Assembly (NCBI GenBank): GCA_900769545.1
Contig: CAAGGZ010000043.1
Coordinates: forward strand, 1-17,604
Origin: Clostridia bacterium
GTDB taxonomy: Bacteria > Bacillota > Clostridia > Christensenellales > Borkfalkiaceae
Direction: 5' to 3'
Length of the DNA stretch: 17,604 bases
Position numbers and translations under genes: made by a program. A model generated the notes under the pieces. That model worked only from the letters and a program-made list of their open reading frames with translations, was not told the origin of the DNA and ran no database searches. This document shows positions 1-7,203 of the stretch, in pieces (positions within the stretch are counted from its first letter, which is position 1; every line of letters begins with the position of its first letter).

Positions 1-31
1 ACTCTTTCCCTACACGACGCTCTTCCGATCT
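1..31 (+). other. Illumina sequencing adapter (artefact)
   Basis: The first 31 bases match the 3' part of the standard Illumina TruSeq read-1 adapter, running through its CTACACGACGC core and ending in CTTCCGATCT at base 31. Genomic sequence begins at base 32. This is untrimmed adapter at a contig end, so nothing biological should be read from it. The reading frame of the following gene happens to stay open through it, which would tempt a gene caller to extend the protein into adapter. Confidence 0.97.
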
Positions 32-1222
32 GGGAAGAGGGCGGCGCGGTATTTCTTTGATGAAAATGGTGAGCAGAGAGTTACGTTAGAAGACGTTATT
101 TTGTATTCAGTGCGGAATATTCCCGACTTCCTCGTGGAAATTCCCGAGGGACGTAATCCCGTCGTATTACAGCTTTCCGATACGCAGATTATAGACGGTG
201 CGCAATCTCGTCCCGATAAATCGTCGGGCGATAAAATAACCTATGCGACGGCGCTTATTGGGCAGTATTGCTATGATTACTTAACGGAGATTATCACGCA
301 GACAAAGCCCGATTTCATTATTATCACAGGCGACCTTGTGTATGGAGAATACGACGATAACGGGAGCGTTTTTGAGGCTTTTGTCAAGTTTATGGACGGG
401 TTTGCAATCCCTTGGGCTCCTGTTTTTGGAAATCATGAAAATGAGAGTAAAATGGGCGTAGATTGGCAGTGTGAGCAGCTTGAAAATGCGCAGTATTGTC
501 TGTTTGAGCAGAAGGAATTGACGGGTAATGGTAACTATTCCGTTGGAATTATGCAAGGTGACGTTCTCAAGCGCGTATTCTATATGCTTGACAGTAATGG
601 ATGCTCGAATGCGAGCTCGGAGTCTTTGATGAATGGACATACGAGTACGGCGGTGGGATTTGGCGAAGACCAGATTGAATGGTACACCGAGCAAATCACG
701 AATTTGAAGGCGCTTTCGCCTGAGACGAAAATCTCGTTTGCGTATCATATTCAGCAGGCGGTGTTTGGGGAAGCGTACGCCAAGTATGGCTTCAATCAAA
801 GCGAGAAGTATCAGGATATTTTCATTGATTATACGGAAAATGTAGCGGAAGGTGATTTCGGTTATATCGGCAGACAAATGAAAACGCCTTGGGATAGCTC
901 GAAAAACGTTTATAATGGTATGAAAGAGCTTGGCGTGGACTCGATATTTGTCGGGCATGAGCATTGTAACAGCGCAAGCGTTGTTTATGATGGGATTCGT
1001 TTCCAATACGGGCAAAAGTCTAGCGAATACGATCGTTATAATGCGGCTACGGAAAACGGCGAGATAATTGCAGTACAAATATGGAACAAGACGGGGACGC
1101 CGCTTGTAGGTGGTAGCGTTATTGTGTTGTCGGAAACGGATGGCTCGATTGTGGACGCTTATATTTATTATTGCAAGAATGCAGGCGGAAATATTGATTG
1201 GGACGCGATTATGCAAGGTTAA
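32..1222 (+). CDS. Dcr2-like metallophosphoesterase, 5' truncated
   Basis: This is a calcineurin-like metallophosphoesterase, a two-metal phosphatase or phosphodiesterase. Visible motifs, in order: LSDTQ (nt 173-187), GDLVYG (329-346), FGNHENE (425-445), YHI (743-751) and GHEH (953-964). The segment PWAPVFGNHENES and the spacing to YHI resemble the Dcr2-like subgroup. The first metal motif reads D-T-Q instead of the usual D-x-H. The frame is open from base 32 with plausible protein (GKRAARYFFDENG...), no ATG and no ribosome site, so the N-terminus was lost at the adapter junction. The TTG at 101 is internal to this frame and not a convincing start. Any signal peptide would be in the missing part, so its location is unknown. 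The GH78 gene follows after 70 nt. The substrate is unknown; a phosphorylated sugar or glycan is a guess from context. Confidence 0.85.
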   Translation, partial: GKRAARYFFDENGEQRVTLEDVILYSVRNIPDFLVEIPEGRNPVVLQLSDTQIIDGAQSRPDKSSGDKITYATALIGQYCYDYLTEIITQTKPDFIIITGDLVYGEYDDNGSVFEAFVKFMDGFAIPWAPVFGNHENESKMGVDWQCEQLENAQYCLFEQKELTGNGNYSVGIMQGDVLKRVFYMLDSNGCSNASSESLMNGHTSTAVGFGEDQIEWYTEQITNLKALSPETKISFAYHIQQAVFGEAYAKYGFNQSEKYQDIFIDYTENVAEGDFGYIGRQMKTPWDSSKNVYNGMKELGVDSIFVGHEHCNSASVVYDGIRFQYGQKSSEYDRYNAATENGEIIAVQIWNKTGTPLVGGSVIVLSETDGSIVDAYIYYCKNAGGNIDWDAIMQG

Positions 1223-1239
1223 ATATAAAATGAGGCTAC

Positions 1240-1254
1240 CATGTACGCAATGAA
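1240..1254 (-). repeat. Third, inverted copy of the intergenic TTCA..GCGTACA.G motif
   Basis: CATGTACGCAATGAA here is the reverse complement, with one mismatch in 15, of the motif found at 6087-6101. It lies in the 70-nt gap between the phosphoesterase and GH78 genes. Function is unknown; see the pair at 6087-6133. Confidence 0.4.
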
Positions 1255-1292
1255 GTTGAAAACAGTGGCGCATAGTCGTGGTGAAATAGTAT

Positions 1293-3437
1293 ATGTGGAT
1301 AGTAGGAGATTTAGAAAAAATCAATAAAAATTTGCCGATTTTTTATAAAAAATTTACCGTCGGTAAAAAAGTTGACAGATGTATACTCCGTATATCTGCG
1401 CTCGGGATTTTTAACGTAAAAATCAATGGGCGAGAAATAGAGGAGTATTTTATGCCGGGTTGGACAAATTACAATAAATACGTCCACCTTTGCGAGTATG
1501 ACTTGACAAATTTACTCCAAAAAGATAATTTGCTGGAGGTAACGCTCTCGGACGGGTGGTATTCGGGGCGTTTAGGTTATACGAGACAGTCGAAGGTTTA
1601 CGGCAACGTGATGGCTCTGTATGCGGAGCTCCTTTTGTCGTATTGCGACGGGACGCAAGAGGTGATGGACACGGATGAATCCTGGCGTGTTGGGGCTTCC
1701 AATATTGTGACTTCTTCGCTGTTTGACGGGGAGTTTGTCGATTTTAACGTAGAACAGGCGACGGATATAGAAAGTCTGCCGTTTGCGAAAAAATATGACT
1801 ATACGACGCGGTTTGAAAAATATGATTATGAGCCGACGAAGAGGATAGCCGAGCTGACTCCTACTGTTTTGTTGCAGGAAAATAACCGCATAAGGTTGGA
1901 TTTTAAACAAAATTTTGCGGGCTTTTTGACATTTGAGGCGGAGGGCGAGCAGGGCGCAGAGATTATTCTTCGTCATGCGGAGATGCTCAATGCGGACGGA
2001 ACGCTGTATTATGAGAATTTGCGCTCCGTAAAAGCGACGGATAGGGTGATTCTCGCAGGCGGAAAAGTAAAATTTGAGCCCAAGTTCACCTTTCACGGGT
2101 TCCGTTATGCGGAAATAGAGCTTAAGGGCGACGTTAAAATTTCCAATATCAAAGGTATTGCGTTGTCACAGGAACAGGAATACGGTGGGAGCTTCCGTTG
2201 CTCTGACGAAATCGTCAATCAAATTTTTAAGAACGCAATGTGGGGACAAAAGGGGAACTTTATCAGTATTCCTACCGATTGTCCTCAGCGTGACGAGCGT
2301 TTGGGTTGGACGGGTGACGCGCAGGTATTTTGCAACTCCGCAATGTTCAACTGCGACTGTAACCGTTTCTTTGCCAACTATATGAAGCTGGTTAGAGAGG
2401 ATATACAGGCAGACGGAAAAATCCCCTCGTTTGCGCCGTTTTTTATTCCTGTTTCCGCTTCTACGGCGGGCGTTCCCGGCTGGGCAGACGCAATTTGTGT
2501 AATTCCGTATTTTCATTATCTGCATTACGGGGATATTCGTATTATTAAGGACAATCTGTCTTATGCGCTGAATCATATTGAGTATTATTTAGCAAATTGT
2601 GAAGATGATTTGTTGAAAGTAGTGAATCCTTTCGGAGACTGGTTGTCAGTAAGAAAGGCGGAAGACATTGACGCAATCAGTCAATGTTTCTTCGGATTGT
2701 CTGCGGTGCTTATCTCAAAAATGTATGGGATTTTGGGGGAAAGCGAGAATGCGCGCAAATATACGGACGTTTACGAGCGCGCTAAAAAAGCTTTCCGTAA
2801 GTATTATATGACAGAAAGCGGCGTTCTTGCAGGGGATTCACAGACCATTTATGCGTTGGCATTGTCGATTGGATTCGTAGAAGTAAACGAGATAAAATCT
2901 CATTTTATTGCTGCTTTAAAGAGAGAGGATTGGAAGCTTACGACGGGCTTTATTGGCGTAAAGTACTTATTGCCTGCGCTTTGCGAGATTGGGGAGACCG
3001 ACCTTGCGTATAGAATTATCAAGGGGACGGAATACCCGTCTTGGGGATATACAATAAAGCAGGGAGCAACGACCATTTGGGAGCGTTGGAACGGCTACAC
3101 CGAAGAAAACGGCTTTGAAACGCCGTCGATGAATTCGTTTAATCATTACAGCTTGGGCTCGTGTGTGGAATGGTTATATTCGCACGTTTTGGGGATTAAA
3201 TTGTCTGAAAGGCAGGGTCTTTGTATTGCTCCGTCACTCTCGAAAGAATTTTCCTTTGCACAGGGGGAATATAACTCCAAAAACGGCAAAATCCGTGTGG
3301 AATGGCAATATATAGACGGAGCGTATCACTTGAAAGTGACGGCAGAAAAGGGTGTTACGTTTACTTATGATTTTAAGGACAGAGAAATTTTGTCTTTGGA
3401 ATATACGGAAAATGATTTGTATGCGGTTTTGAAATGA
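1293..3437 (+). CDS. Alpha-L-rhamnosidase, GH78
   Basis: A 714-residue inverting glycosidase that removes terminal alpha-L-rhamnose from oligosaccharides or plant glycosides. The N-terminal beta-sandwich is visible at residues 17-70 (SALGIFNVKINGREIEEYF, PGW). The (alpha/alpha)6 catalytic domain carries the hallmark DCPQRDERLGWTGDA at 329-343, where Glu335 is the expected general acid, and TTIWERW at 593-599, where Glu597 is the probable base partner. A C-terminal beta-domain follows from about residue 640. No signal peptide is present, so it is probably cytoplasmic and acts on imported substrate. ATG 1293 is the earliest possible ATG because an in-frame TAG sits at 1287-1289; the ribosome site is weak (GGTG at 1280-1283). 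At 714 residues it is on the short side for the family. It is followed after 40 nt by the oxidoreductase remnant and then by GH36. Confidence 0.93.
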   Translation: MWIVGDLEKINKNLPIFYKKFTVGKKVDRCILRISALGIFNVKINGREIEEYFMPGWTNYNKYVHLCEYDLTNLLQKDNLLEVTLSDGWYSGRLGYTRQSKVYGNVMALYAELLLSYCDGTQEVMDTDESWRVGASNIVTSSLFDGEFVDFNVEQATDIESLPFAKKYDYTTRFEKYDYEPTKRIAELTPTVLLQENNRIRLDFKQNFAGFLTFEAEGEQGAEIILRHAEMLNADGTLYYENLRSVKATDRVILAGGKVKFEPKFTFHGFRYAEIELKGDVKISNIKGIALSQEQEYGGSFRCSDEIVNQIFKNAMWGQKGNFISIPTDCPQRDERLGWTGDAQVFCNSAMFNCDCNRFFANYMKLVREDIQADGKIPSFAPFFIPVSASTAGVPGWADAICVIPYFHYLHYGDIRIIKDNLSYALNHIEYYLANCEDDLLKVVNPFGDWLSVRKAEDIDAISQCFFGLSAVLISKMYGILGESENARKYTDVYERAKKAFRKYYMTESGVLAGDSQTIYALALSIGFVEVNEIKSHFIAALKREDWKLTTGFIGVKYLLPALCEIGETDLAYRIIKGTEYPSWGYTIKQGATTIWERWNGYTEENGFETPSMNSFNHYSLGSCVEWLYSHVLGIKLSERQGLCIAPSLSKEFSFAQGEYNSKNGKIRVEWQYIDGAYHLKVTAEKGVTFTYDFKDREILSLEYTENDLYAVLK
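1338..1367. promoter_or_regulatory. Two abutting palindromes inside the 5' end of the GH78 gene
   Basis: ATTTTTTATAAAAAAT (1338-1353) is a perfect 16-nt palindrome. It shares its last T with TTTACCGTCGGTAAA (1353-1367), a perfect palindrome with a single central base. A TTGACA lies just after (1372-1377), but no -10 follows at the right distance. The stretch encodes the conserved start of the N-terminal sandwich (IFYKKFTVGKK), so it is coding. It could be an intragenic operator or chance in an A/T-rich coding stretch. Confidence 0.3.
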
Positions 3438-3477
3438 CATTGTCCTTTGGGTAAGGGCGTTGAAAAGAGAAAAGGAA

Positions 3478-3843
3478 ATGGAAAGGAAAAAATTGGCGGT
3501 ATTTGGGCTCGGCGCGAGAGGCAATATTTATGCTCGTTTTGCAAAAAAATATCCCGAGAAATTCGACTTGACGGCGATCATTGAAAACAACCCCGAAAGA
3601 ATGGAAAATGCAAAAACGAGCTACCCAGGTACGAGATTATTTTCCGATTACCGTGATTTTATAGAGGCGAATATCGGCGGACATATGGGCGGCGATTATT
3701 TTATGTTGAACAGCTTACATAAAGCCTTGAACGGCGAGGCAGCGGAAGGGATTACCTATCTCGACGTCTCGATTGAAAGCCATTTGATGAGCTTTGCCGC
3801 AGAAGAATCCCGTTTGGATAAGGGGAGTTCTATAAAAATTTAA
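3478..3843 (+). pseudogene. Gfo/Idh/MocA oxidoreductase remnant with large in-frame internal deletion
   Basis: The frame encodes 121 residues from ATG 3478. A TTG at 3460 would add six residues, but neither start has a well-spaced ribosome site. Residues 1 to about 64 are the first half of a Rossmann fold, with the NAD(P)-binding motif GLGARG and DLTAIIENNPERM. Residues from about 66 to the end are the extreme C-terminus of the same family (GGHMGGDYFMLN ... SIESHLMSFAAEESR). Compared with the paralogue at 7204-8484, about 300 residues are absent, including the EKP catalytic lysine, the catalytic histidine region and the cysteine cluster. The join lies near 3665-3680 and is in frame, and no stop or frameshift is seen. 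It cannot be an active dehydrogenase. It could be a deletion remnant, an assembly collapse, or a retained small protein. GH36 follows after 12 nt, so its translation may help couple GH36. Confidence 0.8.
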
Positions 3844-3844
3844 C

Positions 3845-3849
3845 GGAGG
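3845..3849 (+). promoter_or_regulatory. Ribosome binding site that fixes the GH36 start
   Basis: GGAGG lies 6 nt before ATG 3856 but directly against ATG 3850. The spacing makes ATG 3856 the start of the alpha-galactosidase, two codons shorter than the longest frame. Confidence 0.8.
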
Positions 3850-3855
3850 ATGAAA

Positions 3856-6030
3856 ATGAGTATTCGTGTAGACGAAAAAGAGAAAATATTTCATATACAG
3901 ACAAAAAATTCGTCTTATGTTTTTTGTGTGTCGGATTTCGATACGGTAGAGCATTTGTATTACGGGAAAAGAATCCCCGACGATAACATACGATATATCA
4001 GCAACCGTCAAATATATTCTTTCTTCGCGCAAGAAGATAAGGACAATCGACGTTTTTCAACCGCTACGGTAGGGTTGGAGGTGGCTCCCTTTAACAACGG
4101 CGACGTGCGGACTCCGTCCGTCGTATATGACTATGAGAATAACGTTGGGCGCAGCCGTTTGCGCTATCGTTCTCATAAAGTTTACGGGGGAAGAAAACCG
4201 ATAGAGGGTTTGCCGTATTCCCGTGAGACGGCAGATACGGAGACTTTAGAGGTGGTACTCACCGATTATGAAAACGCCGTAGAATTGACGCTGTATTATA
4301 CCGTATACGAGGGAGTGGACGTGATTGCGCGCCATCAGACTATAAAAAATATCGGCGGCGGAGCGTTGACCGTGCGGAAATTCGCAAGTATGTGCTTGGA
4401 TTTCTACCGCTCGGATTTTGACGCTGTGATGCTGGAAGGTATGTACCTTTACGAGCGCGCGCAGGTGTTGCGTACTCCCATTAGTAGGGGTGTGTTTAAG
4501 AACAACAGTTTGGTCGGCGCGAGCTCCCACCACCGTAACCCGTTTATGGCGCTTTGCGCAAAGAATGCGGACGAGGATAACGGCGAAGTGTACGGCTTTA
4601 ATCTTGTGTACAGCGGTAATTTTTCCGAAGAAGTGGAAGTTGACCGTTTGGGCGATACTCGTTTTATAGTGGGGATTGACGATACTGGGTTTAGTTGGGC
4701 GCTTAAAAAGGACGAGAGTTTGACTGCTCCCGAAGTGGTGATGACCTATTCGGATGGTGGGTTAGGGGGGATGAGCAGAAACTTCCACGACCACATACGC
4801 AACAGTATCATTGAAAAAGAGTTTGTTTATACGCCTCGACCGATTGTTATTAACTCGTGGGAAGCTACTTATTTTTCGGTGACGGAGGATAAAGTGCTTG
4901 CGCTCGCGGAAAATGCGAAAGATTGCGGTATTGACACGGTTGTATTGGATGACGGTTGGTTCCGCGACAGCGATACGACGGGATTGGGAGATTGGTACAC
5001 CGATAAAGCGAAGTTCCCTTCGGGGCTCAAAGGGCTCTCGGATAAAATTCATGCGATGGGACTAAAGTTTGGGCTTTGGTTAGAGCCTGAAATGGTGAAC
5101 CATGACAGCGAGCTTTATCAAACAACGCCTGACTGTGTGCTTTCGACGGCGAAAAAGCCTTTGATTTACAGAAATCAGTACGTTTTGGATTTAACGAACG
5201 AGGAAAATATTCAGCGCATTGCCAATCGAATCGCGGAAGAATTACAGGGCGTGGAAATCGATTATATCAAATGGGATTGCAACCGCTATCTTTTGGAAGG
5301 CTCTTCCTTTAAAACGCCGCAGGGCGAAGTGTATCACCGCCAAATGTTGGGCGTCTATAAATTGCTTGCGATTTTGAAAGACCGCTTAGGAAACGTCTTT
5401 TTCGAGTCGTGCTCGGGCGGGGGCGGCAGATTTGACTTGGGTATGTTGTTCTATTCGCCGCAAATTTGGACGAGCGACAACACCGACCCGTATGCAAGAG
5501 TGTTTATTCAATACGGAACAAGCGTTGCTTATCCCTTGTCGGCAATCAGTTGTCATTTCACCAAAGGAGATTGCACAAGCGGCAGAGAATCTACTTATGA
5601 GTTCCGTTATAAAGTGGCATCTTTCGGTGCGTATGGCTACGAATTTGACTTGAGCGAATACAGCGCCGAAGACAAAGCGGCATTCAAGGCTTATTCTGAA
5701 GAATATAGAAAATATGAGGATTTGGTGCTAAAAGGAGACTTATATCGTTTGATTTCGCCTGAAAACAGCTCCTTCTGCGCGTATATGAAAGTATCGAAAG
5801 ATAAAAATAAAGCGCAGTTGACGTTCTTGGAGCTTCAAGCAACGGGCTTCGTGGAATGTATGGTTTTGAGATTGAAAGGGCTCAATCCCGATAAACTTTA
5901 TAAAAATGAAGAAACGGGAGAGCTTTTTCACGGCGCAACGCTGATGAACGTAGGGATTCGGATTGGAGACTTGTTCAGGGCGAAACGCTCCGATGGGTAT
6001 ATGGTAAACTTTACCGCAATAGAGGAGTAA
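3856..6030 (+). CDS. Alpha-galactosidase, GH36
   Basis: A 724-residue retaining glycosidase that releases terminal alpha-galactose from raffinose-type oligosaccharides or galactosylated glycans. The N-terminal beta-supersandwich covers about residues 1-325. The catalytic barrel then shows LDDGWF (364-369), WLEPEMV (408-414), IDYIKWDCNR (468-477; Asp474 is the expected nucleophile), ESCSGGGGRFD (517-527) and WTSDNTD (538-544; Asp541 is the expected acid/base). A C-terminal beta-domain ends the protein. Length is normal for the roughly 720-residue GH36 group. No signal peptide is present, so it is probably cytoplasmic. The start is set by GGAGG at 3845-3849. It is the last gene of the left operon, and a terminator follows 25 nt after its stop. 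Together with GH78 it points to a substrate carrying both rhamnose and galactose, or to separate substrates; pectin side chains or plant glycosides are guesses. Confidence 0.95.
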   Translation: MSIRVDEKEKIFHIQTKNSSYVFCVSDFDTVEHLYYGKRIPDDNIRYISNRQIYSFFAQEDKDNRRFSTATVGLEVAPFNNGDVRTPSVVYDYENNVGRSRLRYRSHKVYGGRKPIEGLPYSRETADTETLEVVLTDYENAVELTLYYTVYEGVDVIARHQTIKNIGGGALTVRKFASMCLDFYRSDFDAVMLEGMYLYERAQVLRTPISRGVFKNNSLVGASSHHRNPFMALCAKNADEDNGEVYGFNLVYSGNFSEEVEVDRLGDTRFIVGIDDTGFSWALKKDESLTAPEVVMTYSDGGLGGMSRNFHDHIRNSIIEKEFVYTPRPIVINSWEATYFSVTEDKVLALAENAKDCGIDTVVLDDGWFRDSDTTGLGDWYTDKAKFPSGLKGLSDKIHAMGLKFGLWLEPEMVNHDSELYQTTPDCVLSTAKKPLIYRNQYVLDLTNEENIQRIANRIAEELQGVEIDYIKWDCNRYLLEGSSFKTPQGEVYHRQMLGVYKLLAILKDRLGNVFFESCSGGGGRFDLGMLFYSPQIWTSDNTDPYARVFIQYGTSVAYPLSAISCHFTKGDCTSGRESTYEFRYKVASFGAYGYEFDLSEYSAEDKAAFKAYSEEYRKYEDLVLKGDLYRLISPENSSFCAYMKVSKDKNKAQLTFLELQATGFVECMVLRLKGLNPDKLYKNEETGELFHGATLMNVGIRIGDLFRAKRSDGYMVNFTAIEE

Positions 6031-6055
6031 GACAAAATTAAAACGCGTAAAAAAT

Positions 6056-6083
6056 ACCGCAGAGTTTTTCTGCGGTGTTTTTT
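6056..6083 (+). terminator. Rho-independent terminator of the left operon
   Basis: A perfect 8-bp stem, ACCGCAGA/TCTGCGGT (6056-6063 with 6069-6076), with a 5-nt loop is followed by G and a run of six T (6078-6083). An A-run upstream extends the pairing. It lies 25 nt after the GH36 stop. Confidence 0.92.
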
Positions 6084-6086
6084 GTG

Positions 6087-6133
6087 TTCAATGCGTACAT
6101 GGGTGGGGGATTTTCTCTTCAACGCGTACACGG
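6087..6133 (+). repeat. Pair of 16-bp direct repeats in the intergenic region
   Basis: TTCAATGCGTACATGG (6087-6102) and TTCAACGCGTACACGG (6118-6133) differ at two positions, both T to C, and start 31 bp apart. An inverted copy with one further mismatch lies at 1240-1254. All three are outside genes. They could be operator sites for a regulator acting on both operons, or pieces of a dispersed intergenic repeat. Confidence 0.5.
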
Positions 6134-6190
6134 TGTATAAAATTGCACGCGAAGGATTTTTATGCGTGGGAAATGATAAAACGAATAGAT

Positions 6191-6226
6191 AAAAATGACG
6201 GCGGAAATGTTCTGTCGTTATTTTTT
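6191..6226. terminator. Second hairpin with A- and T-runs, possible back-up terminator
   Basis: AAAAATGACG (6191-6200) pairs with CGTTATTTTT (6216-6225) with one G-T pair, and the stem may extend by two more pairs. It is flanked by an A-run and a T-run, so it could end transcription in both directions. It lies 33 bp before the araC1 -35 box and would insulate araC1 from the left operon. It is weaker than the first terminator because the stem is A/T-rich. Confidence 0.42.
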
Positions 6227-6258
6227 GAAGTGAAAAAGGGGAAATTTTGCGGAATGTA

Positions 6259-6287
6259 TTGCAATTTATTTTAAAATATGATACAAT
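6259..6287 (+). promoter_or_regulatory. Predicted araC1 promoter
   Basis: TTGCAA (6259-6264), a 17-bp spacer, then TACAAT (6282-6287). It sits 29 bp before the araC1 start, leaving a short leader that contains the GGAGG ribosome site. Confidence 0.7.
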
Positions 6288-6316
6288 TATACAAAAGGCT
6301 ACGGAGGAAAAATGAA

Positions 6317-7102
6317 ATGTCAGAGAAAGGATTTTATTTACCGGAAGCGGACATTGCAAGACAAATTTATATCAAAGAAGACCCCGAGCTTGCGTCAATC
6401 GGGCATTTTCACGAGGGGATTGAACTGGTTGCAATTTTGCAAGGCGAGGTGGAATGTTACCACTTAATGCGCAAAGAGACGTTGAAAGAGGGACAAATCT
6501 TTTTTGCGGACAGTTTTGTGTGTCATCACTACAAGCCGTTGACGGAAGAAATTAAAGCCATCGTTATTGTTTTAAGTAGTGAATATACTAACGTTTTTAG
6601 GGAGCTCTACAAAGACAACAGTTTTCCCTGCTATATGAAAGACGTAGAAAAAAATAAAACGATTATCAATGTTATGAGGCAGTGGTTGAACGAACCGGAT
6701 AAAAACTTTATGCTGAATACTGGTTATTGCAATATTCTTTTTTCTAAAATTGTGGAAAATTACGATTTGGAAAAAAAGGAGGAGCGAAAGGATAAAAACA
6801 TCAGCGTTAAGCTTTTAAAATATATCAACGACCATTACACGGAGGATATATCGCTCGCTTCGGTGGCGAGGGAAATTGGGTACAGTAAGGAATATTGCTC
6901 TAAAATGTTTGCTGAAATCGCGGGAATGGGCTTTCGGGATTACCTCAACTTTTTGAGAATGAAGAAGGCGGAGGAGTATTTTTCCATGAAAAAGGATTTA
7001 AAAATGACCACGACGGAAATCGTGTACAAGTGCGGTTTTAACAGTACGGCGACTTTTTATCGGGCGCAAAAATCATTTAATAGCCAAAATGTTAAAATTT
7101 GA
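6317..7102 (+). CDS. AraC-family transcriptional regulator (araC1)
   Basis: A 261-residue AraC-type regulator. The N-terminal cupin sensor shows HFHEGIELVAILQGEVEC (about residues 29-46), the usual ligand pocket strand, and GQIFFADSFVCHHY. The C-terminal domain has two helix-turn-helix units, SLASVAREIGYSKEYCSKMF and TTEIVYKCGFNSTATFYRA. The start is ATG 6317, in frame and 9 nt after GGAGG (6303-6307); the longer frame from 6278 begins within the -10 box. One oddity: after FYRA the protein ends in QKSFNSQNVKI and lacks the G-x-(T/S)-P-x-x-(Y/F)-R tail seen in most family members, including araC2 here. No other reading frame restores it. Gfo1 follows after 101 nt with its own promoter, so araC1 probably controls it, possibly together with the right operon. 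The ligand is unknown; a sugar or glycoside is likely. Confidence 0.9.
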   Translation: MSEKGFYLPEADIARQIYIKEDPELASIGHFHEGIELVAILQGEVECYHLMRKETLKEGQIFFADSFVCHHYKPLTEEIKAIVIVLSSEYTNVFRELYKDNSFPCYMKDVEKNKTIINVMRQWLNEPDKNFMLNTGYCNILFSKIVENYDLEKKEERKDKNISVKLLKYINDHYTEDISLASVAREIGYSKEYCSKMFAEIAGMGFRDYLNFLRMKKAEEYFSMKKDLKMTTTEIVYKCGFNSTATFYRAQKSFNSQNVKI

Positions 7103-7116
7103 AGTAAATTTTCCAT

Positions 7117-7125
7117 AAAATGATA
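7117..7125 (+). promoter_or_regulatory. Candidate AraC half-site at the Gfo1 promoter
   Basis: AAAATGATA ends directly at the Gfo1 -35 box. It matches the AAAATGACA half-site at 9410-9418 in 8 of 9 bases and has the same 9-bp offset from the -35. A weak partner (5 of 9) lies 21 bp upstream at 7096-7104, across the araC1 stop codon. Another close match, ATAATGACA, lies downstream of the -10 at 7170-7178. Confidence 0.5.
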
Positions 7126-7154
7126 TTGACTTTGAAATAAAATGGTTTTATACT
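7126..7154 (+). promoter_or_regulatory. Predicted Gfo1 promoter
   Basis: TTGACT (7126-7131), a 17-bp spacer, then TATACT (7149-7154). Transcription should start near 7161, giving a leader of about 43 nt with AAAGGAG at 7191-7197, 6 nt before the ATG. Confidence 0.8.
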
Positions 7155-7203
7155 GTAATTGTAAAATGGATAATGACAATAGTGTAACTTAAAGGAGAAA
7201 GAA

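Noticed and set aside
101..103. TTG at 101 as the phosphoesterase start
   Set aside because: The frame is open and protein-like back to base 32, and no ribosome site precedes the TTG. The true start is upstream of the contig edge.
281..1324. A long antisense open frame opposite the phosphoesterase
   Set aside because: The sense strand carries a complete set of phosphoesterase motifs, and the antisense product shows no domain.
1241..1327. A 28-codon frame between the phosphoesterase and GH78
   Set aside because: It has a weak TGAGG upstream but overlaps the GH78 start in another frame, and its product resembles nothing I know. Not enough to call a gene.
1372..1389. TTGACA inside GH78 as an internal promoter
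   Set aside because: No -10-like sequence lies 16-18 bp downstream; the TATACT at 1383 is far too close.
7137..7168. AAAATG repeats at 7139 and 7163 as further AraC half-sites
   Set aside because: They match only six bases and are spaced 22 and 24 bp in a very A/T-rich stretch, so chance is the simpler explanation.
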